Below, one piece after another: positions 31,971 to 41,800 of a DNA stretch of 64,000 bases. The DNA comes from JAZKBN01 sp040388605 (GTDB lineage Bacteria > Bacteroidota > Bacteroidia > Cytophagales > Flexibacteraceae): the NCBI GenBank assembly GCA_040388605.1, contig JAZKBN010000018.1, positions 124,001 to 188,000 on the forward strand, given 5' to 3'. Within the stretch, counting starts at the first letter, position 1; every line of letters starts with the position of its first letter. The notes under the pieces were generated by a model. It did no database searches. It was not told the origin of the DNA and worked only from the letters and a program-made list of their open reading frames with translations. Both the position numbers and the translations under genes were made by a program.

Positions 31971-33112
31971 GTCTTGGCATCATCAAGCGTAATGCGGTTG
32001 CCGCCCATAATTACGAGGCGTTCAATTACGTTGCGCAGCTCCCTGATATTACCTGTCCAGCTGAGGTTTTGCAGCCAGGCAAGCGCCTGCGGAGCCATAG
32101 ATGATGGCGCCACCCCGTATTCCGATGCTATATCGCGCAGGAACTTATCTACCAGCAGGGGTATATCATCGCGGCGTTCGGTAAGTGGCGGAACGTGTAT
32201 AAGAATCACGCTCAGGCGGTGGTAAAGGTCTTCCCGGAAACGGCCTTCGGCTATTTCCTTTTTAAGGTCTTTGTTGGTGGCGGCTATTATGCGCACATCC
32301 ACAACAATCTCCTTATCTCCGCCCACGCGGGCTATTTTGCTTTCCTGCAAAGCCCGTAAAACCTTGGCCTGTGCCGATAGGCTCATGTCGCCTATTTCAT
32401 CAAGGAAAAGCGTCCCCTTATCGGCCTGCTCAAACTTGCCTATGTGCTGCCGAACCGCCGATGTAAAGCTGCCCTTCTCGTGCCCGAAAAGCTCGCTTTC
32501 AATTAGCTCACCGGGAATAGCGGCGCAGTTTACCACCACAAGCGTATGATTGCTTCGGTTGCTGCCCTGGTGCAAAGCCCTTGCCACGAGCTCCTTACCG
32601 CTTCCGTTCGGCCCGGTAATGAGTACGCGGGCCTCGGTGGGGCCCACTTTCTCAATGGCCTTACGTACCCGTTCAATGGCGGCAGATTGCCCTACAATTT
32701 CGCTCTGCTTCGTAATCTGCTGCTTCAGCGATTTTGTTTCCTGCACCAATGTTCCCCTGTCTATGGCATTGCGAACGGTTACGAGCAGGCGGTTCAAATC
32801 GGGCGGCTTCTGAATAAAATCAAAAGCCCCAAGCTTGGTGGCCTCCACCGCCGTTTCAATAGTGCCATGCGCCGATACCATGATGAACTGTACATCCTTA
32901 CGGAGCATGAGCGCCTTTTCGAGCAGGGCCATGCCATCCATGCGGGGCATTTTAATGTCGCAGAGCACTACATCGTAAGTGTTCTTTTGAATGAGGGCAA
33001 AGGCTTCTTCACCGTCTTTGGCTTCTTCAACGTGGTAGTCTTCAAATTCAAGAATTTCGCGCAGGGTGCTGCGTATAGGCTTGTCGTCGTCTACTATAAG
33101 AATATTGGGCAT
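31955..33112 (-). CDS. Sigma-54 activator-type response regulator lacking a DNA-binding domain
   Basis: A 385-residue NtrC-like protein. The receiver domain has LIVDDDKPIRSTL and the phospho-acceptor Asp in VVLCDIKMPRMDG. The AAA+ domain has Walker A ITGPNGSGKELVARAL, Walker B GTLFLDEIGDMS, and the sigma-54-contact loop FGHEKGSFTSA, where the usual GAFTGA has two changes. It ends at ITLDDAKTYAPK, without the Fis-type helix-turn-helix found in most activators. Related Bacteroidota proteins of this length exist, so this is probably not truncation. Without DNA binding it would act from solution. The adjacent genes give no target. Confidence 0.9.
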   Translation of the reverse strand: MPNILIVDDDKPIRSTLREILEFEDYHVEEAKDGEEAFALIQKNTYDVVLCDIKMPRMDGMALLEKALMLRKDVQFIMVSAHGTIETAVEATKLGAFDFIQKPPDLNRLLVTVRNAIDRGTLVQETKSLKQQITKQSEIVGQSAAIERVRKAIEKVGPTEARVLITGPNGSGKELVARALHQGSNRSNHTLVVVNCAAIPGELIESELFGHEKGSFTSAVRQHIGKFEQADKGTLFLDEIGDMSLSAQAKVLRALQESKIARVGGDKEIVVDVRIIAATNKDLKKEIAEGRFREDLYHRLSVILIHVPPLTERRDDIPLLVDKFLRDIASEYGVAPSSMAPQALAWLQNLSWTGNIRELRNVIERLVIMGGNRITLDDAKTYAPK

Positions 33113-33173
33113 CAGGCAGGGAACTGTGTTGGTATCAGCTTAAAAGAGCAAAGTATGAGGCAAAAGGAGCAAA

Positions 33174-33203
33174 TGCCCGGCTGCCGAAACAGGCAGCCGG
33201 GCA
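33174..33203 (-). terminator. Hairpin terminator after the FAD-linked oxidase gene
   Basis: A perfect 12-bp inverted repeat, TGCCCGGCTGCC / GGCAGCCGGGCA, with a 6-base loop, 7 bp after the minus-strand stop. The T run is weak. Confidence 0.6.
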
Positions 33204-33209
33204 GAATTA

Positions 33210-34607
33210 TCAGAATATTTTACCGGGGTTCAGTATCCCGTTCGGGTCGAATACCTTTTTGATGCCGCGCATCAGGTTCAGCTGCACATCGCTTACCGCT
33301 ATGCCGATATATGGTTTCTGCACATAGCCTATGCCGTGCTCCCCGCTGATGGTTCCGCCGAGGCTTACCACCAATCGGAAAATTTCGGTAATGCCATGGG
33401 GCAGGTTGTTGTGCCAGTCTTCATCGCTCATGCCGGCTTTAATAATGTTTACGTGCAGGTTCCCATCGCCCGCATGCCCGTAGCACACTGATTTAAAGTT
33501 GTACTTAGCGCCTATAGCCTTAACGCCTTTCAGCAATTGCGGCAGGGCGGCGCGGGGCACCACGGTATCTTCCTCCTTATAAACCGAGTTGTGGCGAACC
33601 GCATAGGGAGCCTTGCGCCTGAGCATCCAAAGCGCCTCTTTTTGGTCGGCAGATTCACCAAGGAGCACCTCCCCTGTTTCGAAGCGTTCGAGGGCAGCGT
33701 AAACGCGTTCGGCATCCTGGTAAAGCAGGTCCATATCGTTACCGTCTACCTCTATGAGCAGGTGGGCCTGTATGTTTTGGGGCACAACAATGTTGGAGCC
33801 GGTATAATCTATGGCCCAGTCTATGGCATCGCGCTCCATAAATTCGAGGCAGGAAGGCACAATGCCGGCCATAAATATAGCCGATACCGCTTCGCAGGCC
33901 TGTTCGGCAGAGGCGAAAGGGACCAGCATAACAAGATTATGCGCAGGGTAAGGCCGAAGTTTGAAAACAGCCTTGGTAACAATGCCAAGCGTACCTTCAG
34001 AGCCTACCATAAGCTGGGTGAGGTTATATCCGGTACTGTATTTCAATACGTTAGCGCCCGTCCAGATAATTTCACCGGTGGGAAGCACCACTTCAAGGTT
34101 CAGCACGTTCTCGCGGGTGGTGCCGTATTTTACGGCTCTTGGTCCGCCGGAGCTTTGGGCAATGTTGCCGCCGAGGGTGCAGCTGCCCTTGCTGGCCGGG
34201 TCTACGGCATAGTACAGGCCAAGCTCCACAACCGCGTTCTGGAAAAACTCGTTCACCACGCCCGGCTCAACAGTGCCCTGGTGATTCTGAACATCTATAT
34301 TAATGATACGGTTAAAGCGTTCCATGCTGAGCACAATGCCCTTGTTCACCGGCAGTGCCGATCCGCTGAGGCCGGTGCCGGCGCCGCGGGCGGTTACGGG
34401 AACAAGGTACTCGTTGCAGTATTTCATAATGGCGCTTACCTGCTCGGGGGTGTCGGGCTTTACCACGAGATCAGGCGGGAAGCTCAGGTCCTCGGTTTCG
34501 TCGCGGCCGTAACGGTCCATGGTTTCGGCATCAGAGAATACGTATTCTGCGCCTACAATGGCGCGCATGGCATCGGCTATACTGCTGCCGCTCATTACAT
34601 CGTTCAT
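33210..34607 (-). CDS. FAD-linked oxidase (GlcD / D-lactate dehydrogenase type)
   Basis: A 465-residue flavoprotein with an FAD_binding_4 (PCMH) domain: VPVTARGAGTGLSGSALPV is the pyrophosphate-binding loop, followed by DPASKGSCTLGGNIAQSSGG and KYGTTRENVLNLEVVLPTGE. The C-terminal FAD-oxidase domain has VCYGHAGDGNLHVNI and GTISGEHGIGYVQKPY, both typical of glycolate oxidase GlcD and D-lactate dehydrogenase. It oxidises a 2-hydroxyacid to a 2-oxoacid; which one cannot be read from sequence. No GlcE/GlcF partners are adjacent, favouring a stand-alone D-lactate dehydrogenase-like enzyme. Confidence 0.9.
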   Translation of the reverse strand: MNDVMSGSSIADAMRAIVGAEYVFSDAETMDRYGRDETEDLSFPPDLVVKPDTPEQVSAIMKYCNEYLVPVTARGAGTGLSGSALPVNKGIVLSMERFNRIINIDVQNHQGTVEPGVVNEFFQNAVVELGLYYAVDPASKGSCTLGGNIAQSSGGPRAVKYGTTRENVLNLEVVLPTGEIIWTGANVLKYSTGYNLTQLMVGSEGTLGIVTKAVFKLRPYPAHNLVMLVPFASAEQACEAVSAIFMAGIVPSCLEFMERDAIDWAIDYTGSNIVVPQNIQAHLLIEVDGNDMDLLYQDAERVYAALERFETGEVLLGESADQKEALWMLRRKAPYAVRHNSVYKEEDTVVPRAALPQLLKGVKAIGAKYNFKSVCYGHAGDGNLHVNIIKAGMSDEDWHNNLPHGITEIFRLVVSLGGTISGEHGIGYVQKPYIGIAVSDVQLNLMRGIKKVFDPNGILNPGKIF

Positions 34608-34703
34608 TTCAAATTGTGCCCCGGTAAAATTCCAAAGGCCATCTTAATGTATATAATACAGGTTTTTTCTTAGCTTCATACCCGGAAACGCGCGCACCCC
34701 GAA

Positions 34704-35276
34704 ATGACAACAAGGCAACACCATTTTTACCGGGCAATAAGGCTTTTTCTTATGCTGATGCTTGCATTTGCTGTTTTGCTGCCGGCATGCCGAAGCAAAA
34801 AGAAAGCGAGAAAAGCCAAACAGGTGCATGCAAAGGTACGCAAAAAAGGCGGAGCCAAAACCCCCGAAGCTGCCGCAGATTTACCCCACGGCAAACCCGG
34901 CGACGTGATTAAAGCAGCCCGTTCCTACCTGGGCACCCCTTACAAATCGGCGGGGGACAGCAGGTTGGGTATGGATTGCTCGGGGCTGGTAATTACCTCT
35001 TTTGCGGCAGCGAATATCAGCCTTCCAAGGAACTCGGCGCTTCAGGCGGAAACGGGCAGCCAGGTAGATAAAAGCCGGCTAAAACCCGGCGACCTGCTCT
35101 TTTTCTCCGACAGCAAAATAGGTCGGGGCATTACGCACGTAGGCATAGTTACCGAGGTTAAAAGCGACGATATTCGCTTTATTCATGCCAGCGGCAAGCT
35201 GGGCGTGGTGGAGGTAAGCTTTAATGTAAGCTATTTTCAGAAGACATTTACCAAGGCTGTTCGGCCTGATTGGTAG
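34704..35276 (+). CDS. NlpC/P60 (C40) peptidase lipoprotein
   Basis: A 190-residue cell-wall hydrolase of the NlpC/P60 fold, which cleaves peptidoglycan stem peptides. The lipoprotein signal ends LLMLMLAFAVLLPAC, so Cys is at the lipobox. A strongly basic linker (RSKKKARKAKQVHAKVRKK) follows. The catalytic triad is visible: Cys in GMDCSGLVITSF, His in RGITHVGIVTE and the polar third residue in FIHASGKLG. The domain is of normal size. It stands alone, divergent from the FAD-linked oxidase gene. Confidence 0.92.
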   Translation: MTTRQHHFYRAIRLFLMLMLAFAVLLPACRSKKKARKAKQVHAKVRKKGGAKTPEAAADLPHGKPGDVIKAARSYLGTPYKSAGDSRLGMDCSGLVITSFAAANISLPRNSALQAETGSQVDKSRLKPGDLLFFSDSKIGRGITHVGIVTEVKSDDIRFIHASGKLGVVEVSFNVSYFQKTFTKAVRPDW

Positions 35277-35382
35277 GTACTTATGAATTAATATAAAGTA
35301 TTTAGGCAGTAAGCATAAACATCGGCAGGCTAATTGCGTTTTATTTATTGCAACAGCGTTGCATAACCATAGAACTTTACCC

Positions 35383-35390
35383 TATCTTTG
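35383..35390 (+). promoter_or_regulatory. Bacteroidota -7 element (TATCTTTG) abutting the MerC-like start codon
   Basis: Exact TAnnTTTG match ending 4 bases before the ATG at 35395, with TTG at 35359-35361 (21-bp spacing). Transcription would start at or beside the start codon, giving a leaderless mRNA. Confidence 0.65.
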
Positions 35391-35394
35391 TAAT

Positions 35395-35760
35395 ATGAAA
35401 TCAGATGCAGTCGGCCTGTTACTATCGGTGCTTTGCGGAATACATTGCCTGGCGCTGCCGGTAGCTATGTCTGTAATGCCCGTGCTCGGCGATTCTGTAC
35501 TGATGAGCCATACAACCGAGCATGTTATCCTGGCTGTCGGCTTCCTGTTCGGGGCTTATGTTTTTATACGTGATTATCAGCACCATAAGCTGCGCCTGCC
35601 GGTATTACTTTTTTTAAGCGGAATGGGCATCGTAATCATGCGTGAGCTGGGTATTACAGATTTGCCGGCCATGCTGCTTACCATTCTCGGCAGCGGATTG
35701 AGCATTGCAGCTTTCGTGGTGAATTATAAGCACCGGAAAGCCTGTAGCCACAATCATTAA
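35395..35760 (+). CDS. MerC-domain-like small membrane protein
   Basis: A 121-residue protein with four hydrophobic helices. DAVGLLLSVLCGIHCLALP carries the Cys-x-x-x-Cys-like pair (CGIHC) of MerC-type mercuric transport proteins in the first helix. The tail is His-rich (RKACSHNH), which would suit metal binding. In Bacteroidota such proteins are common without other mer genes, so mercury transport is not implied. ATG 35395 is chosen over 35359 because the promoter -7 element lies between the two. Confidence 0.8.
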   Translation: MKSDAVGLLLSVLCGIHCLALPVAMSVMPVLGDSVLMSHTTEHVILAVGFLFGAYVFIRDYQHHKLRLPVLLFLSGMGIVIMRELGITDLPAMLLTILGSGLSIAAFVVNYKHRKACSHNH

Positions 35761-35787
35761 TCGGGGGAATTACCTTCTTTAATTTCT

Positions 35788-35795
35788 TATCTTTG
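35788..35795 (+). promoter_or_regulatory. Bacteroidota -7 element (TATCTTTG) for the PhnA-like gene
   Basis: Exact TAnnTTTG match 19 bp before ATG 35815, giving a very short leader. Confidence 0.6.
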
Positions 35796-35814
35796 GGGCA
35801 TAAACAACATCCCC

Positions 35815-36039
35815 ATGAGCGAAGATATACTTGTAGTAAAAGATTCTAACGGCAACGTACTTAAAGACGGCGATACAGTAGTCTTAATAAAAGACCTGAA
35901 AGTAAAAGGTACCACCATGACCATTAAAAAAGGTACCACCGTTAAGAAAATTCGCCTCACCGAAGATGCCGATGAAGTGGATTGCAGGGTGAACGGGACG
36001 GCGATTGTGCTGAGGACGGAGTTTTTAAAGAAGGGGTAG
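35815..36039 (+). CDS. PhnA/YjdM-like domain protein (short form)
   Basis: A 74-residue protein matching the C-terminal PhnA domain: VVKDSNGNVLKDGDTVVLIK, then LKVKGTTMTIKKGTTVKKI and VDCRVNGTAIVLRTEFLKK. The zinc-ribbon half of full-length PhnA/YjdM is absent. Although annotated as alkylphosphonate utilisation, the family has no proven role in that pathway, and no phn genes are present. A small SH3-like fold is expected. It has its own promoter. Confidence 0.85.
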   Translation: MSEDILVVKDSNGNVLKDGDTVVLIKDLKVKGTTMTIKKGTTVKKIRLTEDADEVDCRVNGTAIVLRTEFLKKG

Positions 36040-36101
36040 GGGACCCATATCCTTTTTGAAAACATAGATTTAAAAGCGTAAATAGTAACAGGTCAATAAC
36101 A

Positions 36102-37193
36102 CTACTTGCCTTCAATACTACTTTTAGCCTTTTCAAATAGCTGAATATAATAGTCACTATTTCCAGCAATTTTCATACTGCCAATTTCCAAATATTGCTT
36201 AACAACAATAGCATCCAGCGATTTACCAGCCAAAAAATGTAAATAGTGAAACAAAGCAATACTTGACACCAATTCATCTATTGGAAATCCATCAATTAGA
36301 ATTTTTATAAATTCAAAAAAAAGTACTTTATCCACATCTAAACTATCAGTAAGTTGCTTTACAGTTTTAATTTTAAAAAAATAAAGCTTTTCCACGAACC
36401 CATCAAGCATATCTCCTGAATCCACAAATTTGCAGTGCGTAATATCCTGAATTATTTGACGCGCTTGAATTAAAACTTCATTTTGACTATTAAAATAAAA
36501 TAAGGATATTTGATCCAAAGTAACGTCTTCTGGCTTTGTTTTTATCTCATTGCCAATTTTGTCCTTATAGTCCTTAAGCGCTTCTTTTAAACGTACAAAC
36601 TCAATATCAGCAATTTCAAGCAGTGCAGCTATTCTATTAAAATTTCGAATATATCTGTCAGGAATATCATATTCTGTTTTATATCCTAACCCATGCTCTA
36701 TTTCTGCCCATGCATGCTGTAAAATAGTTCTTATTTGAATTTCACATTTCAAATCCACATATCCACTGTATTCTCTTAGAGCTGTTCTAGCATTATTCAA
36801 TGAAACAATCAAATGAAGGGATCTATAACCAAATTGATCCTTTTCCAAATTCCGTTTATCTGAAGAATTTTCCAAATCAACTTTAAATTCATTCTGAATT
36901 ATTTCAGCTACACCATCAATATCACTATCCAAATACGATATTATACGTATACCAACTATATCTGTAATTGTATCAATTGAAGTGTATTTCAAATCACTAT
37001 CAATCTTTTTTGATAAACTATCATATGCTTTAGTCCTTCCATATGTATCTAATATTTTATAGTTTGTCGGCCTAAGTAGATCTGTAATAAGATTTATTAC
37101 TCGATCCTTAAAAGAATCAAAAACTTCTTTGTTACTAAGAAAATCGGAAAGAATTCGCTCCTTGTTAGGATTATCTTTTGACTCTAACTTCAT
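36102..37193 (-). CDS. RelA/SpoT-domain protein, putative (p)ppGpp synthetase with C-terminal extension
   Basis: A 363-residue protein. Residues 40-200 hold a RelA/SpoT nucleotidyltransferase domain: YGRTKAYDSLSKKI, TITDIVGIRIISYLDSD with the metal-binding Asp, FGYRSLHLIVSL and CEIQIRTILQHAWAEIEHGL. No HD hydrolase domain or TGS/ACT regulatory region is present, so it is a small alarmone-synthetase type. A helical C-terminal extension of about 150 residues is not recognised. The gene is markedly more AT-rich than its neighbours, indicating recent transfer. Homologous toxic synthetases act in toxin-antitoxin or anti-phage systems. No partner gene is apparent here. Confidence 0.88.
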   Translation of the reverse strand: MKLESKDNPNKERILSDFLSNKEVFDSFKDRVINLITDLLRPTNYKILDTYGRTKAYDSLSKKIDSDLKYTSIDTITDIVGIRIISYLDSDIDGVAEIIQNEFKVDLENSSDKRNLEKDQFGYRSLHLIVSLNNARTALREYSGYVDLKCEIQIRTILQHAWAEIEHGLGYKTEYDIPDRYIRNFNRIAALLEIADIEFVRLKEALKDYKDKIGNEIKTKPEDVTLDQISLFYFNSQNEVLIQARQIIQDITHCKFVDSGDMLDGFVEKLYFFKIKTVKQLTDSLDVDKVLFFEFIKILIDGFPIDELVSSIALFHYLHFLAGKSLDAIVVKQYLEIGSMKIAGNSDYYIQLFEKAKSSIEGK

Positions 37194-37221
37194 ATAAAAA
37201 CTATTAACAATTTACATTAAT

Positions 37222-37249
37222 AAAAGGCAGCTTGTAACAGCTGCCTTTT
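37222..37249 (-). terminator. Terminator after rfbB
   Basis: Perfect 11-bp inverted repeat, AAAAGGCAGCT / AGCTGCCTTTT, with a 6-base loop, 16 bp past the minus-strand rfbB stop. Confidence 0.8.
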
Positions 37250-37265
37250 CCTTTCGAAGGGATTC

Positions 37266-38321
37266 CTACCCCTCATACATCTTACTATAATACTGCTGAT
37301 AGCTCCCCGAGGTTACACCCTCAAGCCACTCAGTATTTTCCAGGTACCAGTCAACGGTTTTTTCCATTCCTTCTTCAAACTGCAGGCTTGGCTCCCAGCC
37401 GAGCTCTTTCATTATCTTATTGGCATCTATGGCATAACGGAGATCGTGACCGGCGCGGTCTTTTACGTAAGTAATCAGCTTGGCAGAATCGCCTTCGGGG
37501 CGGTTGAGCTTCTTATCCATTACGCGGCAGAGCAGGTTTACAATGTCTATGTTCTTCCACTCGTTAAAGCCGCCAATGTTATAAGTTTCGCCCACCTTGC
37601 CTTTATGGTACACGCTGTCGATAGCGCGGGCATGGTCTACCACGAAAAGCCAATCGCGTATGTTCTCGCCTTTGCCGTAAACGGGCAGGGGTTTGTGGTT
37701 AATGATGTTGTGAATCATTAATGGCAGCAATTTCTCGGGGAACTGGTTGGGTCCGTAGTTGTTGCTGCAATTGGTAATGATTACCGGCATTTTGTAAGTA
37801 TTGTAATATGCCCTCACAAAATGGTCAGAGCCGGCCTTAGAGGCGCTGTACGGGCTTTGCGGATCGTAAGAAGTGGTTTCCAGGAAAAAGTCCTCGGGGT
37901 TGTGCAGGCTGCCGTAAACCTCGTCGGTACTTACGTGGTAGAAGAGGTGGGCATGCAGATCATCGCTCCAGGCTTTTTTGGCGGAGTTCAGCAGGTTAAC
38001 GGTACCTACTATATTGGTCATTACAAAAGCAAGCGGGTTGCTTATGCTGCGGTCCACATGCGATTCTGCTGCCAGGTGAATAACGCCCTCGAAATTATGC
38101 TCGGTAAACAGGGCATCAAGGTAGGCGGCATCATTTATATCGCCTTTCAGGAAGGTGTAATTGGGGGCATCTTCAATATCAGTCAGGTTGGCAAGGTTAC
38201 CTGCGTAGGTAAGGGCATCCAGGTTGAAGATGTGGTATTCAGGGTACTTGTTTACAAACAACCGCACCACGTGCGAGCCGATGAAGCCGGCTCCGCCGGT
38301 GATAAGGATCTTTTTGTGCAT
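37266..38321 (-). CDS. rfbB: dTDP-glucose 4,6-dehydratase
   Basis: Converts dTDP-glucose to dTDP-4-keto-6-deoxyglucose, the step before RfbC. It is an extended SDR enzyme with NAD-binding ILITGGAGFIGSHVVRLF. Further signatures are HLAAESHVDRSI, the catalytic STDEVYGSL and YSASKAGSDHFVRAYY, and the substrate-binding TNCSNNYGPNQFPEKLLPLM. ATG 38321 starts the canonical N-terminus; the in-frame ATG at 38369 adds 16 extra residues. The gene is alone, far from rfbC at 14 kb. Confidence 0.96.
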   Translation of the reverse strand: MHKKILITGGAGFIGSHVVRLFVNKYPEYHIFNLDALTYAGNLANLTDIEDAPNYTFLKGDINDAAYLDALFTEHNFEGVIHLAAESHVDRSISNPLAFVMTNIVGTVNLLNSAKKAWSDDLHAHLFYHVSTDEVYGSLHNPEDFFLETTSYDPQSPYSASKAGSDHFVRAYYNTYKMPVIITNCSNNYGPNQFPEKLLPLMIHNIINHKPLPVYGKGENIRDWLFVVDHARAIDSVYHKGKVGETYNIGGFNEWKNIDIVNLLCRVMDKKLNRPEGDSAKLITYVKDRAGHDLRYAIDANKIMKELGWEPSLQFEEGMEKTVDWYLENTEWLEGVTSGSYQQYYSKMYEG

Positions 38322-38636
38322 GGAAAAGAAGGTAATTCCGCTGCAAAATAAATCAAAATAAGGATGCAAGGGAGCAATAATTTAGATCACCACCATGCAA
38401 ACAGGCCCGGATGTAACAACAGCCGATAATTTTCCACACCGGGTAATGGTTTTTGCCAGATGATCTGCACATTTCCGACCGATATTTAAACCAAAATTAA
38501 GTTACGATTTGAGCTTCCGCTGATGCTTGTTTAACGCCTTTGCGCTTTCAGTAAACAACCGTATAAACGTGTGTTATTTTTCCGTTCAAAATTTGCACTA
38601 ATTGAACTATATGTATTCCGGATTTAAATGATACTA

Positions 38637-38669
38637 TTTTACACTTTTTAAAGAAAATACTGTGTAAAA
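38637..38669. promoter_or_regulatory. 8-bp dyad upstream of the susC-like gene
   Basis: TTTTACAC and GTGTAAAA form a perfect inverted repeat with a 17-base spacer, about 85 bp upstream of the putative -7 element. It is a candidate regulator site for the utilisation locus. The 536-bp region from 38322 to 38857 holds no gene that I can support. Confidence 0.35.
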
Positions 38670-38751
38670 AATTCCCCAATTATGTATAAATACGGGGATT
38701 GGGCACTCCCGGGACACTATTTTTACAAGATTCAAAAAAGGGCACGGTTTT

Positions 38752-38759
38752 TAACTTTA
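38752..38759 (+). promoter_or_regulatory. Near-consensus -7 element (TAACTTTA) for the susC-like gene
   Basis: Seven of eight positions fit TAnnTTTG; the implied leader is about 95 nt. Confidence 0.4.
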
Positions 38760-38857
38760 CCCATAAATACTGCCCGGGTAAGCGAATAAAATACGTACCA
38801 TTATGTTATATTATAAAAATACCTACATTGGCAGCGTCTACACTCATTTAACCACCT

Positions 38858-41800
38858 ATGTTAAGATTTTTACTACTCCTCATTTTCATGGGGCTGTTCA
38901 CCTTGTCGCCTGCATGGGCGCAGGTTCCCGCCGGAACAGCCGACCCAACTGCAAGCCCTGCTAATTCCGTATCAGGCTCAGTAACCGCCGGCGACGGCAG
39001 CGGCCCTTTACCCGGCGCAACCGTACAGATTGAAAACACAACGCGTGGCGTAACCACAGATTTCGACGGCAATTTCACCCTTGAGCTGCGCGAAGGCGAT
39101 TCTGTACTGCTGGTATCTTATATCGGCTTTGTTAAGCAAAGAATTCCGGTAGGCAGTACAAAGCAATTCAGCATAGTGCTTATGCCTGAGCAAAAAATAA
39201 CCGATGAAGTGGTTGTTATTGGTTACGGCGTTCAGAAGAAAAGCGACAATACAGGTTCAGTAAGCTCTGTAAGGGGCGACGACCTGGTTAAGGTACCTAA
39301 CAACAATGCCATGCAGGCACTGCAAGGCAAGGTTGCGGGTGTGCAGGTTGTAAGCAACAGCGGTACCCCCGGTGATCCGCCCAAAGTGCGTATCAGGGGT
39401 ATTGGCTCAACATCAACCGGCTCATCAACCTCAGCATCGGCGCCGGGTGCAAGCGCAGGCAAAAACGACCCGCTTTACGTGGTCGACGGTGTTTTCATGA
39501 ACGATATTTCGGGCATCAATTCCCAGGATATTGAGTCTATGGAAATATTGAAAGATGCTTCTGCCGCAGCCATTTTCGGTATCGGCGGGGCCAACGGGGT
39601 AATTCTTATTACCACCAAGGGCGGTACTGCCGGGCAAACAAGGGTAACCTTTAATGCTGAGTATGGGCTTCAGACTGTAAACAAGATGATTGGCGTGCTT
39701 GATGGTCCGGGTTATGCAACCGTGGCCAATAATGCAGGCTGGGCCAGCTACAATGCAAATGCAGTACCTTCAACCAATTGGCAGGATTCTGTTTTTCGCA
39801 CGTCGGCGCCCATTCAGAATTACCAGCTCGGCGTTTCCGGCGGAAGCAAAACCAGTAATTATTATCTTGGTGTAGGTTATTTTAAGCAGGATGGTATTCT
39901 GCCGCATTCAGATTACCAACGCCTTACAACCCGCTTTAACGGCAATTACTTTCTTGGTCCGCGTATTAAAGTAGGCCATAACATCAGTATTGCCCCATAT
40001 TCAAGGCAGAATACGCCGAGCAGCATTATTTCTAATGCCTATTACGCATCGCCGATTGTGCAACCCCATTGCGATACCTGCTTACAGGCTTTCCCTATTA
40101 AGTTCAGCCCTGAACTTAACGTGGGTAACCCCCTTGCCACGCTGACTTATGAGAGCGAAAGCTTTAATAAAGGCGTAAGAAGCACCAGCAATATTTTTGC
40201 TGAGCTAACCCTGCCGGCCGGCTTCTCTTACCGCGTAAATGCCGGTATAGATATGACCTACCAGACAAGCACTGTTTACACCCCGGTTTACCGTGTAAAC
40301 AACCTGCAGCAATTCCCGAACTCGAAGCTCACAGTAGGCAGGCAGTATTATAATAACCTGCTGCTGGATAACCTTTTGTATTACAAAAAGGATTTTGGAC
40401 CGCATAATATAGATGCCCTTGCCGGTTATTCTGTTTACCTTGATTACAGCGATTTCCTGAATGCGGCAGCCAACAATGTACTTTCGGCGCCAGACCTTTG
40501 GTACCTGAACAGCACAGGCAGCAGCACCAATATTGCGCAAAGCAATGTTACGAACGGCGGCTTTGAAGTGCACCGTGTCAGCTATTTCGGCAGGGCCAGC
40601 TATAGCTATAAGAGCAAATATTCTTTAACCGGTACATACAGAATAGACGGCAGCTCGAAATTCGGAAGCGGAAACCTGCTTGGGTATTTCCCTTCTTTCG
40701 GGGCCAACTGGCTGGTTAGCGAAGAAGACTTCATGAAAAAAATCAACTGGATAAACCTGCTGAAAGTGCGCGGAAGCTGGGGCAGGCTTGGTAACGATAA
40801 AATTGACCCCAACCTTCAGTACGCCAAAATTGCAGGCAACCAGGGCGCTGTGCTGAACGGCACCCAGCAGACCGGCCAAACCGTTGGAAACCCTGTAAAC
40901 AAAAACCTTAAGTGGGAAACCACCGAACAATTTGACGCAGGCGTTGAAATAGGCCTACTGAATAATCGTTTAAGAATTGAGGCCGACTATTACAACAGGA
41001 AAAACCTGAATATGCTGGCCGAAGTTCCTATTCCCGGCTATGTGGGCGCAGGCGGCAGCGGCGCTACCGGCGGGAAAATTTTTACCAACGTTGGCAGTAT
41101 CAGGAACTCGGGTATTGAGCTGGCCGCAAGCTGGCGAGAAACAATAGGCAAATTCAGCTACAGGCTGGGCGGCAATTTGGCAACTGTTAAAAACACCATT
41201 ATTGCCCTTAACCCTGACCTGACAAGCGGCGATGAGCTTATTGGCGAATCAATAAACGGCAGCCCGGCAACCATTAACAAACGCGGGGGCTCTGTTGGCG
41301 AATATTATGGCTACAAGGTAATTGGCGTATTTAAAGACCAGGCCGATGTGGACGCAAGCCCCAATACCGGCAACCAAAAGCCCGGGGAATTAAAGTATGC
41401 CGATGTTTCGGGCAACGGGAAAATAGGCGTTGAAGACAGGGTTTCTTTAGGCTCACCCATACCAAAAATGACCTACGGCTTTAACCTCGGTTTCAACTTT
41501 GCCAATTTTGACCTAAGCGCCGACTTTAACGGAACTTTCGGGAACAAAATAATGAACGGAAAAGAGATAAAGCACTTCGGTACTACCAACTTCGAATCGC
41601 ATTATGCCAACGGGTGGTCTCCGTCTAATACCGAGACTTCTGTTCCGGCAGCTTACCTGAGCGGCTCTAACTACCTGATTTCTGACTTCTATGTATATGA
41701 CGGCTCTTACCTGCGCCTGCGTACATTAACCCTTTCTTACACCATTCCTGAAGCGCTGAATAAGAAAATGAACATCAGCAAGCTGCAGGTTTACCTGCGC

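Noticed and set aside
33537..34673. A 378-codon open frame on the plus strand
   Set aside because: It is antisense to the FAD-linked oxidase gene, whose motifs are unmistakable; no domain is visible in the shadow frame.
35395..35760. Mercury resistance locus
   Set aside because: No merR, merA, merT or merP is near; MerC-like proteins occur widely without mercury resistance.
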